Shown here piece after piece: positions 23,415 through 32,764 of a stretch of DNA of 39,389 nucleotides. This DNA is from Mesorhizobium sp. (GTDB taxonomy: Bacteria > Pseudomonadota > Alphaproteobacteria > Rhizobiales > Rhizobiaceae). The stretch lies in assembly GCF_004962925.1 (NCBI RefSeq), contig NZ_SUEO01000002.1:1-39389 (forward strand), in the 5' to 3' direction. The position numbers were made by a program, and so were the translations under genes. The notes below the pieces were generated by a model. It was not told the origin of the DNA. It saw only the letters and a program-made list of their open reading frames with translations, and ran no database searches. The stretch's first letter is position 1. Every line of letters begins with the position of its first letter.

Positions 23415-24001
23415 TACCTGCAATGCTTTGGGATATGCACCCGCCGCCAACTGGTCGAGCCTGCCTGCACCATCATGCGGCGCGCCACCCTCTGGTATGA
23501 TGGCGCGATCTCAGCGATGCGCCGTCGCTCCGGTCGCACCAGCACTTCACGGGCAACGCTCTCATATTCGGCTGGGAGGACAACCCGTCGTGTGCGCTCG
23601 GGTTCAACGACGACTGTTTCGGCGACACGCGCGTAGCGGGCCTTGCGCCAGACCTTGCACAGCACCTTACGGCCGTGGATGATGCGCCATTCCCACGCAT
23701 AGCCGCCATCATCGATCTTGACCGTGTGGTAGACGGTGTGGGTGATAGCTGGCACGACCTCGTATGTGACGCGGGGCGGTGCGATCTGCTCGACGCGCTC
23801 AACCGTGCCATAAATCGGCGGGTCGTAGTCGACCACCTGGCCGCCGGCGCTGACCAGCACGTTTTCATAGACGGTATCGTAGACGGCCGGCCTATTGACC
23901 TGCTCGTAGCATTCGACCGCGCGTCCGCCGGCAGCCGTTTCAGACAGCATGCCGAGAACGGCAACGCTGGCGATAGCCAAGGAAGCAGTTCTCCTGATCA
24001 T
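23411..24001 (-). CDS. Secreted protein with Tyr/Val-rich repeats, function unknown
   Basis: 196 residues with a Sec-type signal (MIRRTASLAIASVAVLGMLSETAAGG). The mature part has repeating units of the kind Y..V...VLV.P...R.V..PA.Y: VYDTVYENVLVSAGG, ARVAETVVVEPERTRRVVLPAEY, ESVAREVLVRPERRRIAEIAPSY and QRVARRMMVQAGS. Similar 'YETV.EQVLV.PA' repeats occur in cell-envelope proteins of other proteobacteria. There are two cysteines in the mature part (C in VECYEQ and in KVLCKVW) and one near the end (KHCRY). The start at 24001 is supported by GGGGAG five bases upstream. It is probably periplasmic or envelope-associated. Confidence 0.75.
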   Translation of the reverse strand: MIRRTASLAIASVAVLGMLSETAAGGRAVECYEQVNRPAVYDTVYENVLVSAGGQVVDYDPPIYGTVERVEQIAPPRVTYEVVPAITHTVYHTVKIDDGGYAWEWRIIHGRKVLCKVWRKARYARVAETVVVEPERTRRVVLPAEYESVAREVLVRPERRRIAEIAPSYQRVARRMMVQAGSTSWRRVHIPKHCRY

Positions 24002-24335
24002 GGCACTCCCCTGTTGAACCTTCAGCGCAAGCTCAACGTTGAAGTGTAGGGGAAGCCGTATCGCGGGAAAGCAGTTTCGAGATATTTCGTTAAGCGACGC
24101 GGTTAAGAAAGTGCTACGCGGCAACGCCGCCTCAAGAGCAGCAGCAAGGCTGCAGGCGCAGCTTCGGGCGAATCCTGTGCAGAAAGCTTGATTCGACTTA
24201 ACCGGATGGCTAGGAGGGGCGGCCTTGCGCTAGGGTGAGCCGACATCCTATTTACAGGACAACGATCAAGAATCGATTCTGCCCGACTTGCTAATCTCCC
24301 GGCGCCGGAATCCCACCTTTGAAAAGGGATAGTCC
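24002..24335. other. Intergenic region between secreted-protein gene and clpP
   Basis: About 330 bases with divergent promoters and no convincing gene. It contains a heat-shock-promoter candidate for clpP at 24224-24254. Nothing else stands out. Confidence 0.5.
24224..24254 (+). promoter_or_regulatory. Candidate heat-shock (RpoH) promoter for clpP
   Basis: CTTG (24224-24227), 19 bases, CCTATTTA (24247-24254). This fits alphaproteobacterial RpoH promoters (CTTG, 16-20 bases, CCYATNT). The gene downstream, clpP at 24336, is a typical member of the regulon. Confidence 0.4.
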
Positions 24336-24965
24336 ATGAAGAACCCCATCGAAACCTACATGAACCTCGTTCCGATGGTGGTCGAACAGACCAATCGCGG
24401 CGAGCGGGCCTACGACATTTTCTCGCGGTTGCTGAAAGAGCGCATCATTTTCATCACCGGCCCGGTCGAGGACGGCATGGCGACGCTGGTCTGCGCGCAA
24501 CTCCTGTTCCTCGAGGCGGAGAATCCGAAGAAGGAAATCAACCTCTACATCAATTCGCCTGGCGGCGTCGTCACGTCCGGCATGGCGATCTACGACACCA
24601 TGCAGTTCATCAAGCCGGCGGTAGCGACGCTGTGCATCGGCCAGGCGGCCTCGATGGGCTCGCTGCTCTTGACCGCAGGCGAAAAGGGCATGCGCTTCGC
24701 CACGCCGAATGCCCGCATCATGGTCCACCAGCCTTCCGGTGGCTTCCAGGGCCAGGCTTCCGACATCGAGCGCCACGCCCAGGACATCATCAAGCTGAAG
24801 CGCCGTCTCAACGAGGTTTATGTCAAGCACACCGGCAAGAGCTACGACGAGATCGAGAAGACGCTCGACCGCGACCACTTCATGACCGCCGACGAGGCGA
24901 AGGATTTCGGCCTCATCGACAAGGTCATTTCGTCGCGCGAGCCGGCTGAGGTTGCCGCCGCATAA
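24336..24965 (+). CDS. clpP: ATP-dependent Clp protease proteolytic subunit
   Basis: 209-residue serine peptidase forming the ClpP tetradecamer, which degrades substrates fed by ClpX or ClpA in the cytoplasm. The catalytic triad is visible: Ser106 in GQAASMGS, His131 in [11 protein letters not shown] and Asp180 in [19 protein letters not shown]. The start at 24336 ([18 protein letters not shown]) has AAGGGA upstream; the short N-terminal propeptide is family-typical. clpX follows about 300 bases later on the same strand, too far for tight coupling. In other rhizobia as well clpP-clpX-lon-hup are adjacent. Confidence 0.97.
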   Translation: MKNPIETYMNLVPMVVEQTNRGERAYDIFSRLLKERIIFITGPVEDGMATLVCAQLLFLEAENPKKEINLYINSPGGVVTSGMAIYDTMQFIKPAVATLCIGQAASMGSLLLTAGEKGMRFATPNARIMVHQPSGGFQGQASDIERHAQDIIKLKRRLNEVYVKHTGKSYDEIEKTLDRDHFMTADEAKDFGLIDKVISSREPAEVAAA

Positions 24966-25260
24966 GCCTGGTGGCAGTTGGATGGCGGGAAAACACGCTT
25001 TTGATGCCGCTTGCGGCATTTCGGCCACAATTGGCTGTTCCCTCGACGGGAGCAATTGCCTACGTTAAGCCTATGTTGATTTTCGACGGCTTAGCTTTGT
25101 GCGGGGTTGGTGCGAATCATTGCGACGTTTTCTGATATGTGTTTCGTATGGAATGCGTTGCGGGAGCCGGGACACTGGCGGCGGCGATTTCCCGCGATAG
25201 TTTGAATATATGCGCCCTTTCAACCAGACCATCGGCGGGCGGCTATGAAAGGACATGAAA

Positions 25261-26535
25261 ATGAGCAAGGTCGGCAGCAACGGCGGTGATTCCAAGAACA
25301 CGCTTTATTGCTCGTTTTGCGGCAAAAGCCAGCACGAAGTGCGCAAGCTGATCGCCGGCCCGACGGTGTTCATCTGCGACGAATGCGTCGAGCTCTGCAT
25401 GGACATCATCCGCGAGGAGAACAAGACCTCGATGGTGAAGTCGCGCGAGGGCGTGCCGACCCCGCAGGAGATCCTCAAGGTTCTCGACGACTACGTCATC
25501 GGTCAGCCCTACGCAAAGCGCGTGCTGTCGGTCGCCGTTCACAATCACTACAAGCGCCTCGCGCATGCCGGCAAGAACAACGACGTCGAGCTGGCGAAGT
25601 CCAACATTTTGCTGATCGGCCCGACTGGTTGCGGCAAGACGCTGCTTGCGCAGACGCTGGCCCGCATCATCGACGTTCCCTTCACCATGGCCGATGCGAC
25701 GACGCTGACCGAGGCCGGTTATGTCGGCGAGGATGTCGAGAACATCATCCTGAAGCTCTTGCAGTCGGCCGACTACAATGTCGAGCGTGCCCAGCGCGGC
25801 ATCGTCTACATCGACGAGATCGACAAGATCTCGCGCAAGTCGGACAATCCTTCGATCACCCGCGACGTGTCGGGCGAGGGCGTCCAGCAGGCGCTGTTGA
25901 AGATCATGGAAGGCACGGTCGCCTCCGTGCCGCCACAGGGCGGCAGGAAGCATCCGCAGCAGGAGTTCCTGCAGGTCGACACCGCCAACATCCTGTTCAT
26001 CTGCGGCGGCGCCTTCGCCGGCCTGGACAAAATCATCTCGGATCGCGGCCGCAAGACCTCGATCGGCTTCGGCGCCACCGTCGCTTCGCCCGAGGATCGC
26101 CGCACCGGCGACGTTTTCCGCCTGGTCGAGCCTGAGGATCTGTTGAAGTTCGGCCTCATTCCCGAGTTCGTTGGCCGTCTGCCGGTCCTGGCGACGCTGG
26201 AGGACCTCGACGAGCCGGCTCTGATCCAGATCCTGACCGAGCCGAAGAACGCGCTGGTCAAGCAGTATCAGCGGCTGTTCGAAATGGAGAATGTCGACCT
26301 GACCTTCCATGAGAATGCGCTGTCGGCGATCGCCAAGCGCGCCATCGAACGCAAGACCGGCGCGCGCGGCCTGCGCTCGATCATGGAAGCGATCCTGCTC
26401 GATACGATGTTCGAGCTGCCGGCGCTGGAAGGCGTGCGCGAAGTGGTTATTTCGGAAGAGGTGGTGTCCGGCAACGCCAGGCCGCTCTACATCTATTCCG
26501 AGCAGAAGGAAAAGAAGGGCAACGTCAGCGCCTGA
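25261..26535 (+). CDS. clpX: ATP-dependent Clp protease ATP-binding subunit ClpX
   Basis: 424-residue AAA+ unfoldase that recognises tagged substrates and passes them to ClpP. The N-terminal zinc domain has C17, C20, C39 and C42. The Walker A is GPTGCGKT (120-127), the Walker B is IVYIDEIDK (181-189), the pore-loop region GYVGEDVEN is present, and sensor 2 falls in [12 protein letters not shown]. The start at 25261 ([10 protein letters not shown]) is seven bases after GGA of GAAAGGA; ATG at 25255 would be too close. It is followed by a strong terminator. The 295 bases between clpP and clpX should contain its own promoter. Confidence 0.97.
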   Translation: MSKVGSNGGDSKNTLYCSFCGKSQHEVRKLIAGPTVFICDECVELCMDIIREENKTSMVKSREGVPTPQEILKVLDDYVIGQPYAKRVLSVAVHNHYKRLAHAGKNNDVELAKSNILLIGPTGCGKTLLAQTLARIIDVPFTMADATTLTEAGYVGEDVENIILKLLQSADYNVERAQRGIVYIDEIDKISRKSDNPSITRDVSGEGVQQALLKIMEGTVASVPPQGGRKHPQQEFLQVDTANILFICGGAFAGLDKIISDRGRKTSIGFGATVASPEDRRTGDVFRLVEPEDLLKFGLIPEFVGRLPVLATLEDLDEPALIQILTEPKNALVKQYQRLFEMENVDLTFHENALSAIAKRAIERKTGARGLRSIMEAILLDTMFELPALEGVREVVISEEVVSGNARPLYIYSEQKEKKGNVSA

Positions 26536-26561
26536 CGTGAGCCGGCAATGGATTCTGTTTG

Positions 26562-26588
26562 AAACGGCGCCGTGTGGCGCCGTTTTTT
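26562..26588 (+). terminator. Intrinsic terminator of clpX
   Basis: AAACGGCGCC, GTGT loop, GGCGCCGTTT followed by more T: a 10-bp stem and T-run, 26 bases after the clpX stop. It isolates clpX from lon. Confidence 0.92.
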
Positions 26589-26817
26589 GTTGCGGACGTG
26601 CCGCGTTGTGACGAACGGATGCGAGGATTGGATGAACGGCTGCGTGTTGACCCTTGATCTTTGCCCCCTGTGCCTCCAACTAACTGGAGAAGGCCGGGGT
26701 GCCGAATTCTGTGCTGTAAAACTCCCGTCACAAACGGTGGTAGGCGGAACGATCCTCGGTCGTTAATATGAGATTCGCGGTTGGCCGATTGGCAGCTGCG
26801 ACATGAAAGGTTGGACA

Positions 26818-29229
26818 ATGGCCAAAATATCCAAGGCTCCCAGCGACGGCGTCTTCGCAGTCCTCCCACTGCGCGACATCGTGGTGTTCCCGCACATGAT
26901 CGTTCCGCTCTTTGTCGGGCGTGAAAAATCGATCAAGGCGCTGGAAGAGGTGATGGGTCAGGAAAAGCAGATCCTGCTTGCGACCCAGATGAATGCCGCC
27001 GATGACGATCCCGAGTCCGATGCGATCTTCGACATCGGCACGCTCGCCAATGTGCTGCAATTGCTGAAGCTGCCGGACGGCACCGTGAAGGTGCTGGTCG
27101 AAGGCGCCACGCGCGCGAAAATCGTTTCGTTCACCGATCGTCCCGACTTCCACGAGGCCCGTGCTTCGGCTCTGGTCGAGCCGGAGGAGGAAGAGGTCGA
27201 GGTCGAGGCGCTGGCCCGTTCCGTCGTCACCGACTTCGAGAACTACGTCAAGCTGAACAAGAAGATCTCGCCCGAAGTGGTGGGTGCCGCCAGCCAGATC
27301 GACGACTATTCCAAGCTCGCCGATACGGTTGCCTCGCATCTTGCCATCAAGATCCCCGAAAAGCAGGAGATGCTGGCCACGCTTTCGGTCAAGGAGCGGC
27401 TGGAAAAGGCGATGGGCTTCATGGAAGCCGAAATCTCCGTCCTGCAGGTCGAGAAGCGCATCCGTTCGCGCGTCAAGCGCCAGATGGAGAAGACGCAGCG
27501 CGAATACTACCTCAACGAGCAGATGAAGGCGATCCAGAAGGAGCTCGGCGAGGGTGAGGACGGTCGCGACGAGGCCGCCGAGATCGAGGCGCGCATCAAG
27601 AAGACCAAGCTCTCCAAGGAGGCCCGCGAAAAGGCGGAAGCCGAACTGAAGAAGCTGCGGACGATGTCGCCGATGTCGGCTGAATCGACCGTCGTACGCA
27701 ACTATCTCGACTGGATCCTGTCGATACCGTGGGGCAAGAACTCCAAGGTCAAGCAGGATCTGGGCTTCGCGCAGAACGTGCTCGACACCGACCATTTCGG
27801 CCTCGACAAGGTCAAGGACCGCATCGTCGAATATCTCGCCGTGCAGAGCCGCCAAAAGAAGCTGAAGGGGCCGATCCTGTGCCTCGTCGGACCTCCCGGC
27901 GTTGGCAAGACCTCGCTCGGCAAGTCGATCGCCAAGGCGACCGGCCGCGAGTTCATCCGCATGGCGCTGGGCGGCGTGCGTGACGAGGCCGAAATCCGCG
28001 GTCACCGGCGGACCTATATCGGCTCGATGCCCGGCAAGGTCATCCAGTCGATGAAGAAGGCGAAGAAGTCCAACCCGCTCTTCCTGCTCGACGAGATCGA
28101 CAAGATGGGTCAGGATTTCCGCGGCGATCCGTCATCGGCTTTGCTCGAGGTGCTCGATCCCGAGCAGAACTCGACGTTCATGGACCATTACCTCGAGGTC
28201 GAATACGACCTGTCGAGCGTGATGTTCGTGACGACGGCGAACACGTTGAACATCCCTGCGCCCTTGATGGACCGCATGGAGATCATCCGTATCGCCGGCT
28301 ACACCGAGGACGAGAAGATTGAGATCGCCAAGCGCCACCTGATGCCGAAGGTGATCCGCGATCACGCGCTGCAGCCGAAGGAGTTCTCCGTCGGCGAGGA
28401 CGCGATCCGCGGCATCATCCAGACCTACACCCGTGAAGCGGGCGTCAGGAGCCTGGAGCGCGAGCTGATGAAGCTCGGCCGCAAGGCGGTGACCGAGATC
28501 CTGAAGACGAAGAAGAAGACGGTCGACATCACGGCGGACAATCTCGCCGATTATCTTGGTGTCCCGCGCTTCCGCTTCGGTCAGGTCGAGGCCGACGATC
28601 AGGTCGGCGTCGTCACCGGGCTCGCCTGGACGGAAGTCGGCGGCGAGTTGCTGACGATCGAAGGCGTCATGATGCCCGGCAAGGGCCGCATGACGGTGAC
28701 CGGCAATCTGCGCGACGTGATGAAGGAATCGATCTCGGCGGCGGCCTCCTACGTCCGCTCGCGGGCTATCGATTTCGGTGTCGAGCCGCCGCTGTTCGAC
28801 AAGCGCGACATCCACGTCCACGTGCCCGAGGGTGCAACGCCCAAGGACGGACCGTCTGCGGGCGTGGCGATGGCGACGGCGATCGTCTCGGTGCTGACCG
28901 GTATCCCGGTCAAGGCCGATGTGGCGATGACCGGCGAGATCACGCTGCGCGGCAGGGTATTGCCGATCGGCGGGCTCAAGGAGAAGCTGCTTGCAGCACT
29001 TCGCGGCGGCATCAAGAAGGTGCTGATCCCGGAAGACAACGCCAAGGATCTGGCGGAGATTCCGGACAACGTGAAGAACGGGATGGAGATCATTCCGGTC
29101 GCGCGGGTCGGTGAAGTCTTGCGCCATGCTCTGGTGCGTATGCCGGAGCCGATCGAGTGGGTCGAGCCGGTCAATGCGCCGGCTGCGGTGGATGCCGGAG
29201 ACGACGCCTCTAAGTCTCTCGCCCATTAG
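26818..29229 (+). CDS. lon: ATP-dependent protease La
   Basis: 803-residue Lon protease, a homohexamer that degrades misfolded and regulatory proteins. The N-terminal LON domain starts [24 protein letters not shown]. The AAA+ module has Walker [10 protein letters not shown] from residue 358 and [11 protein letters not shown]. The Ser-Lys peptidase has S680 in [12 protein letters not shown] and K723 in [13 protein letters not shown]. In Caulobacter Lon degrades CcrM and DnaA, so a cell-cycle role is likely but inferred. The start at 26818 (MAKISKAP) lies seven bases after AAAGG; an in-frame ATG at 26803 is less likely. Two tandem terminators follow. Confidence 0.97.
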   Translation: MAKISKAPSDGVFAVLPLRDIVVFPHMIVPLFVGREKSIKALEEVMGQEKQILLATQMNAADDDPESDAIFDIGTLANVLQLLKLPDGTVKVLVEGATRAKIVSFTDRPDFHEARASALVEPEEEEVEVEALARSVVTDFENYVKLNKKISPEVVGAASQIDDYSKLADTVASHLAIKIPEKQEMLATLSVKERLEKAMGFMEAEISVLQVEKRIRSRVKRQMEKTQREYYLNEQMKAIQKELGEGEDGRDEAAEIEARIKKTKLSKEAREKAEAELKKLRTMSPMSAESTVVRNYLDWILSIPWGKNSKVKQDLGFAQNVLDTDHFGLDKVKDRIVEYLAVQSRQKKLKGPILCLVGPPGVGKTSLGKSIAKATGREFIRMALGGVRDEAEIRGHRRTYIGSMPGKVIQSMKKAKKSNPLFLLDEIDKMGQDFRGDPSSALLEVLDPEQNSTFMDHYLEVEYDLSSVMFVTTANTLNIPAPLMDRMEIIRIAGYTEDEKIEIAKRHLMPKVIRDHALQPKEFSVGEDAIRGIIQTYTREAGVRSLERELMKLGRKAVTEILKTKKKTVDITADNLADYLGVPRFRFGQVEADDQVGVVTGLAWTEVGGELLTIEGVMMPGKGRMTVTGNLRDVMKESISAAASYVRSRAIDFGVEPPLFDKRDIHVHVPEGATPKDGPSAGVAMATAIVSVLTGIPVKADVAMTGEITLRGRVLPIGGLKEKLLAALRGGIKKVLIPEDNAKDLAEIPDNVKNGMEIIPVARVGEVLRHALVRMPEPIEWVEPVNAPAAVDAGDDASKSLAH

Positions 29230-29260
29230 CACTTGCTAAAGTTGCAATGCACAAACAGAG

Positions 29261-29285
29261 AGCCGGGCCTTGAGCCCGGCTTTTT
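29261..29285 (+). terminator. Intrinsic terminator 1 after lon
   Basis: AGCCGGGC, loop CTTGA, GCCCGGCT followed by TTTT: an 8-bp GC-rich stem with a T-run, 31 bases after the lon stop. Confidence 0.9.
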
Positions 29286-29291
29286 CATGTG

Positions 29292-29318
29292 AAAAACCCC
29301 GGAATTCCGGGGTTTTTT
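29292..29318 (+). terminator. Intrinsic terminator 2 after lon (bidirectional)
   Basis: AAAAACCCCGG, AATT loop, CCGGGGTTTTT: a perfect 11-bp stem immediately downstream of the first terminator. Together they form a tandem barrier between lon and the HU gene. Confidence 0.92.
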
Positions 29319-29425
29319 CGTTTTTTTTCACGCTTTTCGACTTGGTTGCGGAAGCGCTTCTTTCTAAAGTCCGTTTCCTGCCGGATGAGTCGTACGTTCC
29401 GGTTTTCTCATGGAAGGGAATTTTT

Positions 29426-29698
29426 ATGAACAAGAACGAACTGGTGTCCGCTGTCGCCGATGCCGCGAGTATTTCGAAGGGTGACGCGCAGTCGGCGGTT
29501 GATGCGGTGTTTTCCGTAATCACCGGCGAACTGAAGAAGGGCGGCGATGTCCGGCTTGTCGGCTTCGGAAATTTCACCGTGTCAAAACGCGCCGCGTCGA
29601 CCGGCCGCAACCCGCAGACCGGTGCGGAAGTGAAGATTCCGGCGCGCACCGTGCCGAAGTTTTCGGCCGGCAAGGGCCTCAAGGACGCAGTAAACTAA
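29426..29698 (+). CDS. hupB: HU family DNA-binding protein
   Basis: 90-residue histone-like protein that bends DNA as a dimer and organises the nucleoid. It starts MNKNELVSAVADAASISKGD and has GDVRLVGFGNFTVSKRAA and the DNA-binding arm RNPQTGAEVKIPARTVPKFSAGKGLK. The ATG at 29426 is preceded by AAGGGA. The gene has its own leader behind tandem terminators and its own terminator at 29727, so it is expressed separately from lon. The symbol follows the common name for alphaproteobacterial HU. Confidence 0.95.
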   Translation: MNKNELVSAVADAASISKGDAQSAVDAVFSVITGELKKGGDVRLVGFGNFTVSKRAASTGRNPQTGAEVKIPARTVPKFSAGKGLKDAVN

Positions 29699-29726
29699 GC
29701 GCCTTCTTACCCTTTTCAGAGATCAG

Positions 29727-29753
29727 AAAAGCCGGGCATGCCCGGCTTTTCTT
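29727..29753 (+). terminator. Intrinsic terminator of the HU gene
   Basis: AAAAGCCGGGC followed by ATGCCCGGCTTTT, a perfect 24-base palindrome, 28 bases after the stop and followed by CTTTT. The short GCATGC centre will open to form the loop. It could act in both directions. Confidence 0.88.
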
Positions 29754-29873
29754 TTGCGTCCGCTTTCGGTCGGCTGAAGCATCGGACCAAGGGTGCGTAC
29801 CGGTCGCCGCCGGACGAAAGCAGTCTTCCAGTGGGTTCCGGAGCCGGCAATGGGAATATCGTACCGACGCCTA

Positions 29874-29975
29874 ATGCATGTCGCGCAAAAGTGCGCAGCC
29901 GTTTTGCGATAACGACATGCATAGAAACAAGGGTTTTAAGCGCGTCGCATGAATCCGCTCGAACGCGACGCGCTT
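29874..29975. repeat. Palindromic repeat mosaic: TGCATGTCG copy 2 plus GCGTCGC module
   Basis: First module: ATGCATGTCG (29874-29883) with CGACATGCAT (29913-29922), inner CGCAAAA (29884-29890) with TTTTGCG (29902-29908), with ATAA interrupting the right arm. Second module: AAGCGCGTCGC (29938-29948) with GCGACGCGCTT (29965-29975), perfect 11 bp around 16 bases. The first is a diverged copy of 22215-22257. Confidence 0.85.
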
Positions 29976-30057
29976 TAGGGCAAACCCGGCCACCGATTGT
30001 CCTCTGCTCCACAGTCGTGTAACGCCGTTCCCTCCGGCACAAACAGGCGACCACATC

Positions 30058-31683
30058 TTGCAGAAGGTAGAAGAACTGATTGATTGGCTTGCCGACGACA
30101 AGGTCGGCCGGCTTTATGCCGCGGTGCTCGTCGTCGCTCTTTATTTCGCCTTCCAAACCGCGACGCTGCCGCTCCTTGGCCTTTGGGCAGGCAACGGCGT
30201 GAACATCGACGACGCCGAGCAACTGATCTATCTCCCGCATCTCGCCGCCGGGTATGGTGGTTCGCAGCCACCGCTCTACAACTGGATTGCCTGGACAATA
30301 AGCCAAGGGTTCGGGACGAGCATCGTCAGCCTCAAACTCGTCAGATATGTCCTGCTTTTCGTCGGCTTTGCCGCCACCCATGCTGCGATGCGCAAGCTTG
30401 GCTATAAGCAGGTCACCGCCGCCGCCGCTATGTTCGGACTGATGACGGTGCCGCTGCTATTTTGGGAAGCGCAACACAGCTTGACGCATTCGGTAGCCGC
30501 CTTCGCCTTTTGCGCGGTCACGCTGCTCGCCTTCGCCAATCTCGTCCAAGTCCGGACGCCGCTGGCCTATGCGGGCTTCGGCCTGGCGGCCGCATTGGCC
30601 ACGCTCGCCAAGTTCAATGATGTTCTCATGCTGGGAGCGCTGCTCTCGGCGGCGATGACTGTGCGCGCCTATCGACCAGCGCTGGTTTCGCCATGGATAC
30701 TGCTCAGCATGGCGGTCTTCGTGCTTGTTCTGACCCCGACGACAGTTTGGAGCTACTACCATTCGGACGCGATTTTCGCCCGTATATCCAAGTTTGGCAT
30801 AGCCGATGATGACGACGGAATGATCGGTGTTCGCGGCGAGGGGTTGTTCAAAATCATATACGCCACCGCTTCATTCAGCATGGTGACTCTAGTCGTCTAC
30901 GTCCTCGGCTTCGTTTGGAAACGGAGTTTCCCCCGAGGGCAGGACGCTTTCGATGCCCCGCGGGACAAGCTGCTTGAGCGTGCATTGCTGATAGGTCTTC
31001 TTGCTGTGCTGCTGCTGGTGGTGGCAAGCGGCAGCACATCTTTGCGCAACCGTTGGCTGCTGCCGGTTCTTTTCCTGCTGCCGCTCTATCTTGCAGCACG
31101 CATGGAAAGGCTGGGCGAGTTCGGCCGGGAAGTTCAGCGCTTCGTAATCGCCTTGGCTGTCGTTATAGCTCTGCTTGTGACACCGTTCACGTGGTATGCG
31201 CAACTGATGGGCGGGGAAGGCAAATCTCGCACCGCAAGACTGGACTTCCAAGAACTCTATCACGACCTGCGGGCCACCGGGCCGGTGCGCACGATCCTCG
31301 GCAGTTCCTCTTGGGTCGGAAATTTCCGTCTTGCTGAAAGCGACCTCGTGCTGCTCAATCCCGAAGTTCCGGAGCTGAAAGACCTGCTCCAGGACCCTGC
31401 GGTGTTGATGTGGCTGGACGAAGACCAGCCCGATCCAGCATTGATAGAGATCTTGCGGCGAGCAGACTACGAACTCAGCAGCCAAACCGGTACGCTGATC
31501 GGGAAGGAGCAGTTCGGATCCGCATCGGGCAGGCGCATCTATTTCGCCCGCCTGCACAAGCGCCCAAGATTGAACGCAGTCAGGGATTGCCGCTTGTACC
31601 CAAGCGCGAGGCCGCAGGTGTCGACGAGAGCAGGCGGCTCTATGCCGTCGGCGCATCGGCGCGCATCAGCCCTTCCTTCTTGA
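30058..31683 (+). CDS. ArnT/PMT-like (GT39/GT83) membrane glycosyltransferase
   Basis: 541 residues with about ten membrane helices. The first periplasmic loop IDDAEQLIYLPHLAAGYGGSQPPLYNW carries the acidic pair and the QPPLY motif of lipid-linked-sugar glycosyltransferases of the PMT_2 family. The protein would transfer a sugar from an undecaprenyl or dolichyl-type carrier to lipid or protein on the periplasmic side; donor and acceptor are unknown. The start is TTG at 30058 (MQKVEELIDWLADDKVG), since no ATG precedes the first helix. The last 30-40 residues are polar, look unlike the family and run 44 bases into the antisense AKR gene, suggesting an extended C-terminus. Confidence 0.8.
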   Translation: MQKVEELIDWLADDKVGRLYAAVLVVALYFAFQTATLPLLGLWAGNGVNIDDAEQLIYLPHLAAGYGGSQPPLYNWIAWTISQGFGTSIVSLKLVRYVLLFVGFAATHAAMRKLGYKQVTAAAAMFGLMTVPLLFWEAQHSLTHSVAAFAFCAVTLLAFANLVQVRTPLAYAGFGLAAALATLAKFNDVLMLGALLSAAMTVRAYRPALVSPWILLSMAVFVLVLTPTTVWSYYHSDAIFARISKFGIADDDDGMIGVRGEGLFKIIYATASFSMVTLVVYVLGFVWKRSFPRGQDAFDAPRDKLLERALLIGLLAVLLLVVASGSTSLRNRWLLPVLFLLPLYLAARMERLGEFGREVQRFVIALAVVIALLVTPFTWYAQLMGGEGKSRTARLDFQELYHDLRATGPVRTILGSSSWVGNFRLAESDLVLLNPEVPELKDLLQDPAVLMWLDEDQPDPALIEILRRADYELSSQTGTLIGKEQFGSASGRRIYFARLHKRPRLNAVRDCRLYPSARPQVSTRAGGSMPSAHRRASALPS

Positions 31684-32662
31684 GGTCGGCCCAGAGTGCC
31701 GATGGCAGCTTCGCGTCGAGCAGCGAGCGGTTGCTTTCGACCTCGCTCGGCCGCTGGCCGCCGGGGATCACCGACACGACCGAAGGGTGCAGCAGCGGAA
31801 ATTGCAGTGCCGCCTCGATCAGCCGCACGCCGTGGCGTTTGCAGACGTCCTCGATGCGCGTGACGCGGTCGAGAATGTCCTGCGGCGCCTCGGAATAATT
31901 GTAGTAGGCACCGGGCTTCGGTCCGGTTGCCAGGATCCCGGAATTATAGGGCGCGCCGAGAACGATGCCGATGCCGCGTTTCTGGCATAGCGGCAGGAAG
32001 GATTGCAGCGCTTCCTGCTCCAGCAGCGTATAACGCCCGGCAAGCAGGAAAAGGTCGAAGTCGCCACGCTCGGCAAGTGTCTGGGCAACCGGCCATTCGT
32101 TGATGCCGCCGCCGAACGCCTTGATGACGCCCTGGTCGCGCAGAGCCAGCAGCCCGTAATAGCCCGAGCGCATGAACTCCTCGATGCGTTGGTCCGAGGC
32201 CTCCTTGCTGCCGTGGGTGAAGATGTCGACGTCATGCACGAAAAGGATGTCGATGCGGTCAATGCCGAGGCGTTCCAGCGAGGCCTCGAAGGAGCGCATC
32301 ACGCCGTCATAGCTGTAGTCGTAGACCTCGCGGCGCGACGGCGTGTCGAAGAATTTGCCGATGCCGGTGCGCTGCTCCGGCGGGCAGGCGCGCATGATGC
32401 GTCCGACCTTGCTCGACAGCACATAGTCGTCGCGCTTTTTCGAACGCAGGAACGGATTGAGCCGCGTTTCCGACAGGCCGAGCCCGTAGAGCGGCGCGGT
32501 GTCGTAGTAGCGGCAGCCGACCTGCCATGCCGCCTCCAGCGTGGCATTGGCATCGTCGTCGGAGACGACGCGGTAGAGGTTGCCGAGCGGCGCCGTACCG
32601 AAGCCAAGTTCGGTGAACGTGATGCCGCCATTGCCGATGCGGTCGAAATGCCGTGTCTTCAT
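31640..32662 (-). CDS. D-threo-aldose 1-dehydrogenase-like aldo/keto reductase
   Basis: 340-residue AKR of the galactose/L-fucose dehydrogenase-like group. The tetrad is complete: D54 and Y59 in YYDTAPLYGLGLSE, K85 in SSKVGRI, H143 in DILFVHDVD. FGGGINEW and SVVSVIPGGQRP (cofactor loop) also fit. It would oxidise a free aldose to the aldonolactone with NAD(P). It is divergent from the SIS and creatininase-family genes and near an ABC sugar importer, so it is probably the first enzyme of that pathway. Its 3' end overlaps the glycosyltransferase tail by 44 bases. Confidence 0.86.
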   Translation of the reverse strand: MKTRHFDRIGNGGITFTELGFGTAPLGNLYRVVSDDDANATLEAAWQVGCRYYDTAPLYGLGLSETRLNPFLRSKKRDDYVLSSKVGRIMRACPPEQRTGIGKFFDTPSRREVYDYSYDGVMRSFEASLERLGIDRIDILFVHDVDIFTHGSKEASDQRIEEFMRSGYYGLLALRDQGVIKAFGGGINEWPVAQTLAERGDFDLFLLAGRYTLLEQEALQSFLPLCQKRGIGIVLGAPYNSGILATGPKPGAYYNYSEAPQDILDRVTRIEDVCKRHGVRLIEAALQFPLLHPSVVSVIPGGQRPSEVESNRSLLDAKLPSALWADLKKEGLMRADAPTA

Positions 32663-32692
32663 GTCCTGCTATTTCCTCACCTACGCAATTGC

Positions 32693-32763
32693 CGTGACAC
32701 TATCACGCCTGTGGCACTTCAAAAGTGCTTCGAGCTGTTGGACACCCATTCTCACGGTGATAG
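32693..32763. promoter_or_regulatory. Operator-like palindromes between AKR and SIS genes
   Basis: CGTGA-CACTA-TCACG (32693-32707) and GCACTT-CAA-AAGTGC (32714-32728) are perfect dyads. CTATCAC (32700-32706) is mirrored by GTGATAG (32757-32763). They lie in the divergent promoter region of the sugar locus. No regulator gene lies next to them. Confidence 0.4.
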
Positions 32764-32764
32764 C

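Larger units (their letters stand above)
29699..30057. other. Intergenic region downstream of the HU gene
   Basis: It holds the HU terminator (29727-29753) and a palindromic-repeat mosaic (29874-29975). I see no gene. Bases 29754-29870 are unexplained. The start of the next gene is a TTG at 30058. Confidence 0.6.

Noticed and set aside
25002-25018. Terminator after clpP (ATGCCGC-TT-GCGGCAT)
   Set aside because: The stem is short with a two-base centre and lacks a T-run; not counted as an intrinsic terminator.
25243-26679. Long minus-strand frame of about 478 codons over clpX
   Set aside because: It is antisense to a fully motif-bearing ClpX and crosses its terminator; codon mirroring in GC-rich DNA explains it.
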